NCBI GenBank assembly: GCA_947175005.1
Contig: CAMWLD010000116.1
Location: forward strand, 1-6,994
From: an uncultured Ruminococcus sp.
GTDB taxonomy: Bacteria; Bacillota; Clostridia; Oscillospirales; Ruminococcaceae
Direction: 5' to 3'
Length of the DNA stretch: 6,994 bases
Shown here piece after piece: positions 1 to 6,200 of the stretch. Numbering within the stretch: position 1 is the stretch's first letter; each line of letters starts with the position of its first letter. Under the pieces are notes generated by a model. That model did no database searches and was not told the DNA's origin. It worked only from the letters and a program-made list of their open reading frames with translations. Both the position numbers and the translations under genes were made by a program.

Positions 1-312
1 TTGTATAATATTGTATAATCATTACTGTTAGTATACTTAGAGCATGGTTTGGTGGCCTAAATGTATAATAAGTAAGTTATATTACTATTTGTAATTCGTA
101 TAAATGCAACTTAATGTATAAACATTTAAAATAATACAATTTGTATATAACGTGTGCTTGACAAAATGTATAAAACACATAATTATTACTTTTTGTATAT
201 AATTCTGACTCTACGGATTGTATTAATATATTTATTTTTACTATTTGTATACTTGCAAATGACAAGTAGTTAAACAATACGTTGATTTAAAAGATAATTA
301 TACAAAAAGTAA
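1..312. repeat. Diverged ~52-bp tandem repeat array, AT-rich
   Basis: Two boxes recur in fixed order. Box B, TGTATAA, starts at 2, 62, 115, 167 and (as TGTATTA) 219. Box A, consensus TTACTATTTGTATA, starts 19-20 bp later each time, at 22, 82, 134, 186 and 238. Box A copies match the consensus at 12, 12, 12, 13 and 14 of 14 positions. Successive box A copies are 60, 52, 52 and 52 bp apart. An inverted box A (13/14) lies at 299-312. Sequence between the boxes is not conserved. The first unit touches the window edge, so the array may extend upstream. I see no credible gene here. The function is unknown: a protein-binding array, a decayed repeat element or an origin-like iteron set are all possible. 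Confidence 0.6.
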
Positions 313-321
313 ATAAAAATA

Positions 322-350
322 TTTACACAACATAATAAATGTCGTTAAAT
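322..350 (+). promoter_or_regulatory. Candidate prs promoter
   Basis: TTTACA at 322-327 and TTAAAT at 345-350 are separated by 17 bp. This would start transcription near 357 and give a leader of roughly 118 nt to the prs start. The -10 matches the consensus at only 4 of 6 positions, and AT-rich DNA yields such matches by chance. It is the best-spaced pair I found between the repeat array and prs. The palindrome at 347-367 overlaps its -10 element. Confidence 0.3.
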
Positions 351-367
351 ATACATAATGTATATTT
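347..367. promoter_or_regulatory. Perfect 10-bp palindrome, possible operator
   Basis: AAATATACAT at 347-356 and ATGTATATTT at 358-367 are exact reverse complements around a single central A. A 10-bp perfect dyad with a 1-bp centre cannot form a normal RNA hairpin loop, so a dimeric DNA-binding protein is the likelier reader. It sits at the -10/start region of the candidate prs promoter. It does not match an operator I can name. Confidence 0.35.
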
Positions 368-426
368 TTAAATAAAGTTTCTACAGGGGCTTCGGCTTAG
401 AGAGTTAAGAGAGCAATAAAAAATCC

Positions 427-455
427 TGCCTCTTGCCTCTGATCCTCTTGCCTCC
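427..455 (+). repeat. Pyrimidine heptamer repeat before prs
   Basis: The units are TGCCTCT (427-433), TGCCTCT (434-440), an 8-bp variant GATCCTCT (441-448) and TGCCTCC (449-455). The array stops 5 bp before the prs Shine-Dalgarno sequence. CCTCC at 451-455 can pair with GGAGG at 462-466 across a 6-nt loop. CCTCT at 444-448 can pair with AGAGG at 459-463. The array therefore acts as a string of anti-Shine-Dalgarno-like segments that could mask the prs ribosome binding site. The repeat is seen directly; the regulatory role is inference. Confidence 0.55.
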
Positions 456-474
456 AGTAGAGGAGGTTAAATTT

Positions 475-1437
475 ATGAATTTACACGGCAAGGACATTAA
501 GATTTTTACGGCAAACTCCAATCCCAAGGTGGCAAATGAGATCGCCAAGGCACTGGGACTGCCTTTGGGGCAGTCGGAGGTGGTCACGTTTTCGGACGGA
601 GAGATAAGCGTTTCCATTAAGGAGAGCGTGAGAGGGTCGGACGTGTTTGTGGTACAGTCCACGAGCACTCCCGTAAACGACCACATGATGGAGCTGCTTA
701 TTATGATCGACGCTTTCAAGAGAGCGTCTGCGGGACGTATTACTGCGGTCATTCCCTACATGGGCTATGCAAGGCAGGACAGAAAGGCCAAGGCGAGAGA
801 TCCCATTTCCGCAAAGCTGATGGCGGATCTGCTGACGGTTGCGGGGGCGGACAGGGTGCTGTCCATGGATCTTCACTGTGCGCAGATTCAGGGATTTTTC
901 AACATTCCCGTTGACCACCTGCTGGGCGTGCCTATTTTAGTGCCTTATTTTATTGAGAAGTTCAAGGATATCAAGGACAACACTATTGTGGTATCTCCCG
1001 ACCTGGGTTCGGTAACGAGGGCGAGAAATTTTGCGGCGAAGTTTGAAGCGCCTTTGGCTATCGTTGACAAGCGCAGGCAGAAAGCCAATGTCTGCGAGGT
1101 CATGAACATTATCGGAGATGTGAGCGGCAAGGATGTTATTCTGGTGGACGACATGATCGACACGGCGGGCACGCTGTGCAATGCGGCTAAGGCTATAATG
1201 GAAAAGGGCGGGGCGAAGTCGGTTACGGCCTGCGCTACTCACGGTGTTTTGTCGGGTCCTGCCATTGAGCGTATTGCCGAGAGCGTTATCAGGGAAGTCG
1301 TTCTTCTTGACACCATTGCGCTGCCCGAGGAGAAGAAGATCGACAAGATAACCGTTCTGCCTGTTGCGCCCACCTTTGCACAGGCGATCGAGCGCATTTA
1401 TGCGGACAGACCTATTTCACCGCTGTTCAACGCCTAA
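475..1437 (+). CDS. prs: Ribose-phosphate pyrophosphokinase (PRPP synthase, class I)
   Basis: This cytoplasmic enzyme transfers pyrophosphate from ATP to ribose 5-phosphate, making PRPP for purine, pyrimidine, NAD, histidine and tryptophan synthesis. The 320-residue product has the usual length for the family. Visible signatures are the metal-binding region DLHCAQIQGFF with H134, the catalytic flexible loop DKRRQKAN with K199 and R201 (by alignment to E. coli K194 and R196), and the PRPP-binding loop VDDMIDTAGT at 224-233. The chosen ATG has AGGAGG at 461-466 with an 8-nt spacer. An in-frame TTG at 433 would extend the protein through the heptamer repeat and the ribosome binding site, so I reject it. 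The gene is followed by a strong terminator and is probably its own transcription unit. Identification is secure. Confidence 0.98.
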   Translation: MNLHGKDIKIFTANSNPKVANEIAKALGLPLGQSEVVTFSDGEISVSIKESVRGSDVFVVQSTSTPVNDHMMELLIMIDAFKRASAGRITAVIPYMGYARQDRKAKARDPISAKLMADLLTVAGADRVLSMDLHCAQIQGFFNIPVDHLLGVPILVPYFIEKFKDIKDNTIVVSPDLGSVTRARNFAAKFEAPLAIVDKRRQKANVCEVMNIIGDVSGKDVILVDDMIDTAGTLCNAAKAIMEKGGAKSVTACATHGVLSGPAIERIAESVIREVVLLDTIALPEEKKIDKITVLPVAPTFAQAIERIYADRPISPLFNA

Positions 1438-1440
1438 GCT

Positions 1441-1454
1441 GCAAGAAGCAAGAA
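1441..1454 (+). repeat. Short heptamer repeat after prs
   Basis: Two exact GCAAGAA units directly follow one another, starting 4 bp after the prs stop codon. With only two copies this could be chance. It is listed because 7-bp repeats also abut the prs ribosome binding site and the mfd stop codon in this window. Confidence 0.35.
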
Positions 1455-1467
1455 GTTGCTGTCTTGG

Positions 1468-1513
1468 CTTTCGGTATGCGGATATGTTTTGCAATGCAGT
1501 CGGAAACCGAAAG
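1468..1513. repeat. 8-bp inverted repeat between prs and its terminator
   Basis: CTTTCGGT at 1468-1475 is the exact reverse complement of ACCGAAAG at 1506-1513, enclosing 30 nt. There is no T-tract on either side, so it is not an intrinsic terminator. It could form a stem in the prs mRNA 3' end just before the real terminator. Function unknown. Confidence 0.35.
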
Positions 1514-1533
1514 AAAATTTCAATAATATATAT

Positions 1534-1572
1534 GGGCGGGAATGGCCGTAGATACGGCTGTTCCGCCCTTTT
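1534..1572 (+). terminator. Intrinsic terminator of prs
   Basis: The left arm 1534-1549 pairs with 1554-1568 around the loop AGAT (1550-1553). The stem is GGGCGG/CCGCCC, one bulged G at 1540, then a 9-bp section including two G·U pairs. TTTT at 1569-1572 follows at once. The stem is about 15 bp and GC-rich, and it lies 97 bp after the prs stop. The T-run is only four long, so some readthrough into the next gene is possible. Confidence 0.85.
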
Positions 1573-1598
1573 AGAGGTTGTCTGATCCGCTGTATAAC
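1570..1598 (+). promoter_or_regulatory. Candidate promoter for the EamA-like gene and pth
   Basis: TTTAGA at 1570-1575 and TATAAC at 1593-1598 have 17-bp spacing. The predicted start near 1605 leaves a leader of about 20 nt before the ATG at 1624. The -35 matches the consensus at 4 of 6 positions and overlaps the T-tract of the prs terminator. It would restart transcription after prs stops, which fits the layout, but the match is modest. Confidence 0.35.
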
Positions 1599-1623
1599 GG
1601 GAAACTGTAGGGTGAAAATATTT

Positions 1624-2037
1624 ATGTGGTTTATATTTGCGCTGTTGTCTGCGGTATTTGCCGCGATTACCTCTATACTGGCAAAAATCGGCATAGAGGG
1701 TGTGAACTCAAACCTTGCAACTGCAATAAGAACGGTAGTTGTGGTGGGTTTAGCATGGGGAATGGTATTTCTGACCCATGCGCAAAGCGGGCTTGCGGAT
1801 ATAAGCAGAAAAAGCTGGATATTCCTGATATTATCGGGACTTGCCACGGGGGCGTCATGGCTGTGCTATTATAAGGCATTGCAAACAGGGGAGGTTTCCA
1901 AGGTCGTGCCTGTTGATAAGCTAAGCGTTGTTTTAACTCTTGTTCTGGCGTTTGTATTTCTGCATGAGGAATTTACGGTTAAAAAGCTTGCGGGCTGCGT
2001 ATTGATCGGTGCGGGAACGCTGATAATGGTATTGTGA
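1624..2037 (+). CDS. EamA-type small membrane protein (single-domain, COG2510-like)
   Basis: The 137-residue product is almost entirely hydrophobic, with about five membrane segments near residues 2-23, 30-51, 65-87, 97-114 and 120-137. The stretch YYKALQTGEVSKVVPVDKLS (82-101), followed by a helix ending in LHEE, is the hallmark of the EamA (drug/metabolite transporter) domain. Two-domain EamA transporters have ten helices. This protein has one domain, so it would have to work as a dimer in the inner membrane. The substrate cannot be told from sequence. I chose ATG 1624 because AGGGTGA begins at 1609, giving a suitable spacer. A GTG at 1612 would add four residues but lies inside that Shine-Dalgarno sequence. 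The gene interrupts the usual prs–pth neighbourhood and is probably co-transcribed with pth, 81 bp downstream. Confidence 0.85.
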   Translation: MWFIFALLSAVFAAITSILAKIGIEGVNSNLATAIRTVVVVGLAWGMVFLTHAQSGLADISRKSWIFLILSGLATGASWLCYYKALQTGEVSKVVPVDKLSVVLTLVLAFVFLHEEFTVKKLAGCVLIGAGTLIMVL

Positions 2038-2046
2038 AAAGCTGCG

Positions 2047-2107
2047 GTGCACGAAAAAAGTGCGTGAAAAAGCACGAAATAAAGTGTACAAAAAGTACAC
2101 GGGAAAA
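2047..2107. other. Regular A-tracts alternating with small palindromic motifs
   Basis: In the EamA–pth gap, GTGCACG (2047), GTGCGTG (2060), GCACG (2072), GTGTAC (2084) and GTACAC (2095) are separated by A-rich runs at 2054-2059, 2067-2071, 2077-2083, 2090-2094 and 2104-2107. The A-runs recur every 11-13 bp. GTGTAC/GTACAC form a perfect 6-bp hairpin around AAAAA (2084-2100), ending 10 nt before the pth Shine-Dalgarno region. It may be bent DNA or an mRNA structure affecting pth translation. No T-tract follows on the plus strand, so I do not call it a terminator. Confidence 0.4.
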
Positions 2108-2118
2108 GGGAAATTATT

Positions 2119-2745
2119 ATGAGTATATTTGATATTTTCGATAAGCTGGAAAAGGAAAGAAACGTGGGTGCACCCTCGTCTCCCGAATACCTTATTGTGG
2201 GGCTGGGAAACCCGGGGGCGCAGTATGAAAACACCCGTCACAATGCGGGTTATATGGCGGTGGACACTCTTGCCGCAAAGGTCGGCTCCGATATAAAGCG
2301 GATAAAGTTCAAGTCCCTTGTGGGGGACGCTGTTATCGGGGGGAAGCGGTGTATTGTTATGAAGCCCACTACCTTTATGAACAACAGCGGCGAGGCGGTC
2401 GTGGAGGCTATGAACTTTTACAAGATACCAATTGAAAAGGTGATAATCTGCTTTGACGACATCAGCCTTGAACCCGGGGCTATACGCATACGGCGAAAGG
2501 GCAGCGACGGCGGCCACAACGGTATCAAGTCGATCATTTATTTAACGGGGTCGGCGGATTTTCCACGTGTGAAGATAGGTGTGGGGAAGAAGCCATCGAA
2601 AGAATATGACCTGGCGGCGTGGGTATTGGGGAATTTTACGAAAGAGGATATTGAGAAGCTGCATACCTCCACAGAAAATGCCTGCGGGGCGGTGGAGATG
2701 ATCCTTAAAGGGGATATTGACGGGGCGATGAACAAGTTTAATTAA
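2119..2745 (+). CDS. pth: Peptidyl-tRNA hydrolase
   Basis: The enzyme cleaves the ester bond of peptidyl-tRNAs that drop off stalled ribosomes, returning free tRNA in the cytoplasm. The product is 208 residues. All key residues of the bacterial Pth family can be placed by alignment to E. coli: N31 in GLGNPG (N10), H41 in TRHNAG (the catalytic H20), N88 in TFMNNSG (N68), D113 (D93) and N134 in GGHNG (N114). About 23 residues precede the usual start of the fold at YLIVGLGNPG. This charged, amphipathic-looking extension (MSIFDIFDKLEKER) is absent from E. coli Pth. The ATG has a modest AAGGG Shine-Dalgarno ending at 2110 with an 8-nt spacer. No internal start sits close enough to the core to be a clearly better choice. 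Identification is secure. Confidence 0.97.
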   Translation: MSIFDIFDKLEKERNVGAPSSPEYLIVGLGNPGAQYENTRHNAGYMAVDTLAAKVGSDIKRIKFKSLVGDAVIGGKRCIVMKPTTFMNNSGEAVVEAMNFYKIPIEKVIICFDDISLEPGAIRIRRKGSDGGHNGIKSIIYLTGSADFPRVKIGVGKKPSKEYDLAAWVLGNFTKEDIEKLHTSTENACGAVEMILKGDIDGAMNKFN

Positions 2746-2830
2746 TAATGGATCGGGGGCGGCTTTTGTGTGCTTGGAGTAATGAATGTGGATTGGTTTT
2801 TGCGGGCTGTGATGAGACAGTTTTGTTAGG

Positions 2831-2850
2831 TTTGCGTTGTATAGCGCAAA
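2831..2850. repeat. TTTGCG/CGCAAA inverted repeat after pth
   Basis: TTTGCG (2831-2836) and CGCAAA (2845-2850) are perfect 6-bp arms around an 8-nt loop. The next bases, TTGTAT, are only partly T-rich, so this is at best a weak pth terminator. TTTGCGTT recurs at 2913-2920, and GCAAA-T-TTTGC forms a palindrome at 2887-2897. The motif is therefore clustered upstream of the promoter at 2927 and may instead be a protein-binding site. Confidence 0.35.
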
Positions 2851-2926
2851 TTGTATAAATGAGTTGAATTGGATTTGTGTAAAAGGGCAAATTTTGCTGA
2901 ATGTTGGAGAAATTTGCGTTAGGCTA

Positions 2927-2955
2927 TTGACAAGTGAGGGGATTTGTGGTAGAAT
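2927..2955 (+). promoter_or_regulatory. Strong distal mfd promoter (sigma-A type)
   Basis: A perfect -35 TTGACA (2927-2932), a 17-bp spacer and -10 TAGAAT (2950-2955) preceded by the extended -10 element TGG (2947-2949) make this the best promoter in the window. Transcription should begin near 2962, about 310 nt before the mfd start. A perfect inverted repeat overlaps its -10 and start site, so it is probably repressible. It may drive a leader or small RNA as well as mfd. Confidence 0.75.
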
Positions 2956-2977
2956 ATTATATGGGGGTAATATTCTA
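2950..2977. promoter_or_regulatory. Operator-like 10-bp inverted repeat on the promoter
   Basis: TAGAATATTA (2950-2959) and TAATATTCTA (2968-2977) are perfect reverse complements separated by TATGGGGG. The left arm includes the whole -10 element and the spacer covers the expected start site, so a bound dimer would block RNA polymerase. The same arms could also form a stem in the RNA only if transcription began further upstream. It is not a CIRCE, LexA or CopY-type site that I recognise. Confidence 0.55.
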
Positions 2978-3048
2978 TAAGGCTTGAACTCGGAAAATTC
3001 GGGGGATTTTGGCGGGTCATTGTGATTTTTGGGGAGGGTGTTGTTTTT

Positions 3049-3078
3049 ATGCGGCTGCTTTATAATTATTGCATGTAA
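3049..3078 (+). CDS. Possible 9-residue leader peptide
   Basis: ATG at 3049 opens nine codons, MRLLYNYCM, ending at TAA. A purine-rich GGGGAGGG at 3031-3038 lies upstream, although the 10-nt spacer is on the long side. It falls inside the transcript expected from the promoter at 2927. The sequence around its start, GTTTTTATGCG, is repeated exactly at the next mini-ORF. There is no homology I can claim. It could equally be a chance ORF. Confidence 0.15.
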   Translation: MRLLYNYCM

Positions 3079-3100
3079 GAAAAATTTTGGTGAGGTTTTT

Positions 3101-3142
3101 ATGCGTTTTGAAGAGGGGCAATTTGTTGCTTTTATTGCGTAG
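3101..3142 (+). CDS. Possible 13-residue leader peptide
   Basis: ATG at 3101 opens thirteen codons, MRFEEGQFVAFIA, ending at TAG. GGTGAGG at 3089-3095 lies five T's before the start, a reasonable ribosome binding site. Together with the ORF at 3049 it would be a translated upstream element in the long mfd leader. The peptide lacks the runs of one amino acid seen in classical attenuators. Confidence is low because ORFs this short are common by chance. Confidence 0.2.
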   Translation: MRFEEGQFVAFIA

Positions 3143-3189
3143 TGCTAATAGAGCAGATTGCAGCTTTTCAATACGGGCGGCAGTGAACG

Positions 3190-3218
3190 TGAACAGAAAT
3201 AATAATTATTGGTATAAA
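3190..3218 (+). promoter_or_regulatory. Proximal mfd promoter
   Basis: The extended -10 TGG-TATAAA (TATAAA at 3213-3218) lies 17 bp after TGAACA (3190-3195), a 4-of-6 match to the -35 consensus. Expected start is near 3225, leaving about 47 nt to the mfd ATG. A tandem GTGAAC-GTGAAC (3183-3194) overlaps the -35. The good -10 with TGn can compensate for the poor -35. It would give mfd a basal promoter independent of the operator-bearing one upstream. Confidence 0.45.
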
Positions 3219-3271
3219 TAAAGCGAAAGGCAAACGGGTATGGAGTGCCTGTTATTTTAAGGAGAATTTTT

Positions 3272-6200
3272 ATGCAGATCTTTGAGAAAATAAAGCCCAT
3301 GCTTATGGGGCATTCGGATATTGCGGATATTATGGACACGATGTCAAGGGGCTTTTCGCCTTTGAGCGTGAACGGGCTTTCATATATCCACAAGGCGCAG
3401 CTGGCTATTATGGTGAGTGAAAATGTGTGCAAAAATGCGCCGCTGCTTATTATTGCGGAGGACGAGGCGGGGGCTAAGCGGCTTTGCGACGATATCAACG
3501 AAATGGCGGGGGATATTGCCTGCTTATTTCCCGCAAAGGATTTGACGCTCACGAGGGTTGACAGGGCTTCGAGGGAATATGAATATCAGCGGCTTTGCGC
3601 TTTGACGAGGGTGCTGGACGGCAGCTGCCGCATTATTTGTGCGGGGGTGGAGGCGGTCATGCAGAAAACCCTGCCGCCCGAGGAACTGAAAAGCCGCACT
3701 GTAAGGATAACAAAGGATGATGAGGTGGACTTTAAGGAGCTGACGGAGCGGCTTATAAAGGCGGGATATGTAAGGCGTGATGTGGTGGAGTCGCCGTCGC
3801 AGTTTTCGGTGAGGGGCAGTATTGCGGATATTTTTCCCGTGCAGGAGAAAAGCCCTGTGCGTATGGAGTTATGGGACGATGTGATAGATTCCTTTGCGCA
3901 TTTTGATGTGGAAAGCCAACGGCGGACGGATATAGTGGAGAGTGTTGTTATCCCACCTGCGGCGGAGGTTTTGTTTGACTCTCCCGAGGATTTTGCGGAG
4001 AGGGCGAGAAAGCTTTCGGCGTCTGTCAGGGGCAAGCGGACGGAGCTTATAAGGGCGGGTCTCATGCAGGATATTGAAAGTGCGCTGGGGGGGCTTACAC
4101 TGGAAAATTCCCACAAATATCTGCCGCTTGCGTATGAAAAGCCTGCTCTTATTTTTGATTATCTTACAAAGGGCAGCGCTGTAATGTTCAGCGAATATCA
4201 CAGCTGCGGCGAACGGGCAAGGGGGGTAATGAGTCAGCACATGGAGGATGTGAAGCTGCTGCTGGAAACGGGTGAGCTGTGCAGAGGTCTGGAGGGGTAC
4301 TTGGAGGATTTCGGGAAAATTGCCGAAAGGGCGAGGGAGTTTCCCTGCCTTTTGGCGGATTCGTTTTTGCGGCAGAATGATGTGGCTCTGAAAAAGGCGT
4401 GGTCGATAACAGCATATCAGACTGCGCCATGGGGCGGCGAGATACGTCAGCTGGCGGAGGACCTTCAGAGCTTCGTGGCAAGGAATTATTCGGTGGTGGT
4501 ACTGGCGGGGTCGGAGAAAACGCTGCCTATTATCGCAAACGATCTGCGGGAAGAGGGTATCCCTTGTTCGGTCATGGGGGGCGAGTCTGCCCTTACAAGG
4601 GGTCATGTGCTTATTACCACGGGCTGCCTGTCGTCGGGGTATGATTATCCCGACATAAAGACGGCGCTTATTACGCAGGCGAGGGCTATGTCCTCAAAGA
4701 GGCGGCTGAGGAAGAAGAAAAAGGGGGAGGAAATAAAGTCGCTGGCGGATATTACGCCGGGGGACTTGGTGGTTCACGCCTGCCACGGGATAGGGAAATT
4801 CGAGGGAATTCGCAAGCTGGAACTGGAGGGGGTAACAAAGGATTATATCACGATAAAATATGCGGGGACGGACGTGCTTTACGTGCCTGTTACGCAAATG
4901 GACCTTATTTCCCGATATATAGGGCCTCGTGATGAGGGGGGCGTCAAGCTTAACAAGCTGTCTTCGGGGGAATGGCAGAAGTCAAAGGGGAAGGTCAAGC
5001 GGGCGGTCAAGGATATGGCTGATGAGCTTATTGCATTATATGCAAAGCGCAGCCACACAAAGGGTTTTGCTTTTTCGGCGGACAGCGACTGGCAGAGCGA
5101 TTTTGAGGCGAGGTTTGAATATTCGGAGACGGACGATCAGCTGCGGTGCACGGAGGAAATAAAGCAGGATATGATGAAGCCCATTCCCATGGACAGACTG
5201 CTTTGCGGGGACGTGGGGTTCGGGAAAACGGAGGTGGCGTTCAGAGCGGCATTCAAAGCCATGCTGGACGGGAAGCAGTGCGCTGTGCTTGTGCCTACGA
5301 CGGTGCTTGCATGGCAGCATTATCAGAGCGCTGTTAAGAGGTTCGAGCATTTTCCGTTTACGATAGAATTGCTTTCAAGATTCCGCACGAAAAAGCAGCA
5401 GGAGGAAATTCTGCGGCAGCTGGCTGTTGGCAGCGTTGATATGGTGATAGGCACTCACAGGCTGGTGCAGAAGGACGTTAAATTCAAGGACCTGGGGCTT
5501 GCTATTGTGGACGAGGAACAGCGGTTCGGTGTTGCTCATAAGGAGCGGTTTAAAGAGGCGTTTACGGGGATAGATGTGCTGACGTTATCCGCAACGCCTA
5601 TCCCGAGGACACTCAATATGGCTATGAGCGGCATTCGCGATATGAGCGTTATCGAAGAGCCGCCTGTTGACCGCTACCCCGTGCAGACATATGTTATCGA
5701 GCACAACATGGACACGATAATTCAGGCTATGGCAAAGGAGCTGCGGCGCGGGGGGCAGATATACTACATTCACAATCGGGTGGAGACCATTGACGGGTGC
5801 GCCGCAAGGATAGCGGAGCTTTTGCCCGAGGCGAGGATAGCTGTGGCTCACGGGCAATTATCCGAGGACAGGTTATCGGATATATGGACCGATCTTGTGG
5901 AGCATGAGATCGACATACTGGTTTGCACCACGATAATTGAGACGGGGGTTGATGTGCCTAATGTGAACACGCTTATTATTGAGGATGCGGATCATTTGGG
6001 GCTTTCCCAGTTGTATCAGTTACGTGGGCGTGTGGGGCGCTCGAACAGGAGGGCGTTTGCATATTTCACGTTCAGGCGGGGGAAGGTGCTGACGGAAATT
6101 GCGGCTAAGAGGCTGGACGCTATAAGGGAATTTACTTCATTCGGCAGCGGGTTCAGAGTGGCTATGAGAGACCTTGAGATAAGGGGAGCGGGGTCTATAC

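Noticed and set aside
158..186. TTGACA at 158-163 as a promoter
   Set aside because: At 17-bp spacing the -10 would be AATTAT, a poor match. No gene starts nearby, and the site falls inside the repeat array.
77..277. 66-residue minus-strand ORF
   Set aside because: It lies wholly within the AT-rich repeat array, its product is low-complexity I/L/Y/K-rich, and it has no convincing ribosome binding site.
1..312. CRISPR array
   Set aside because: The conserved parts are short boxes with diverged sequence between them, not near-identical 24-37 bp repeats, and the remaining variable segments (about 16-30 nt) are uneven. No cas gene is present.
1..312. Chromosomal origin of replication
   Set aside because: DnaA-like cores occur, but TTATACA is likely to arise in AT-rich DNA, full 9-mer matches are missing, and dnaA, dnaN or rpmH are not nearby. 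Kept only as a speculative note.
376..391. Terminator-like hairpin with TTCG loop near 376-391
   Set aside because: Only two Watson-Crick pairs plus G·U pairs flank the TTCG, and no T-tract follows.
433..474. Upstream TTG start for prs
   Set aside because: It would translate the heptamer repeat and the AGGAGG site. The ATG at 475 has an ideal ribosome binding site and matches the family's N-terminus.
3228..3250. AGGCA/TGCCT stem just before the mfd ribosome binding site
   Set aside because: A 5-bp stem around 13 unpaired bases is too weak to call a riboswitch or attenuator.
3245..3271. Upstream GTG start for mfd
   Set aside because: The extra nine residues would include the AAGGAG site, and no ribosome binding site precedes the GTG.
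3145..3552. 135-residue minus-strand ORF
   Set aside because: It mainly shadows the 5' part of mfd in antisense, and its product has no recognisable domain. The same holds for the other long antisense frames inside prs, pth and mfd.
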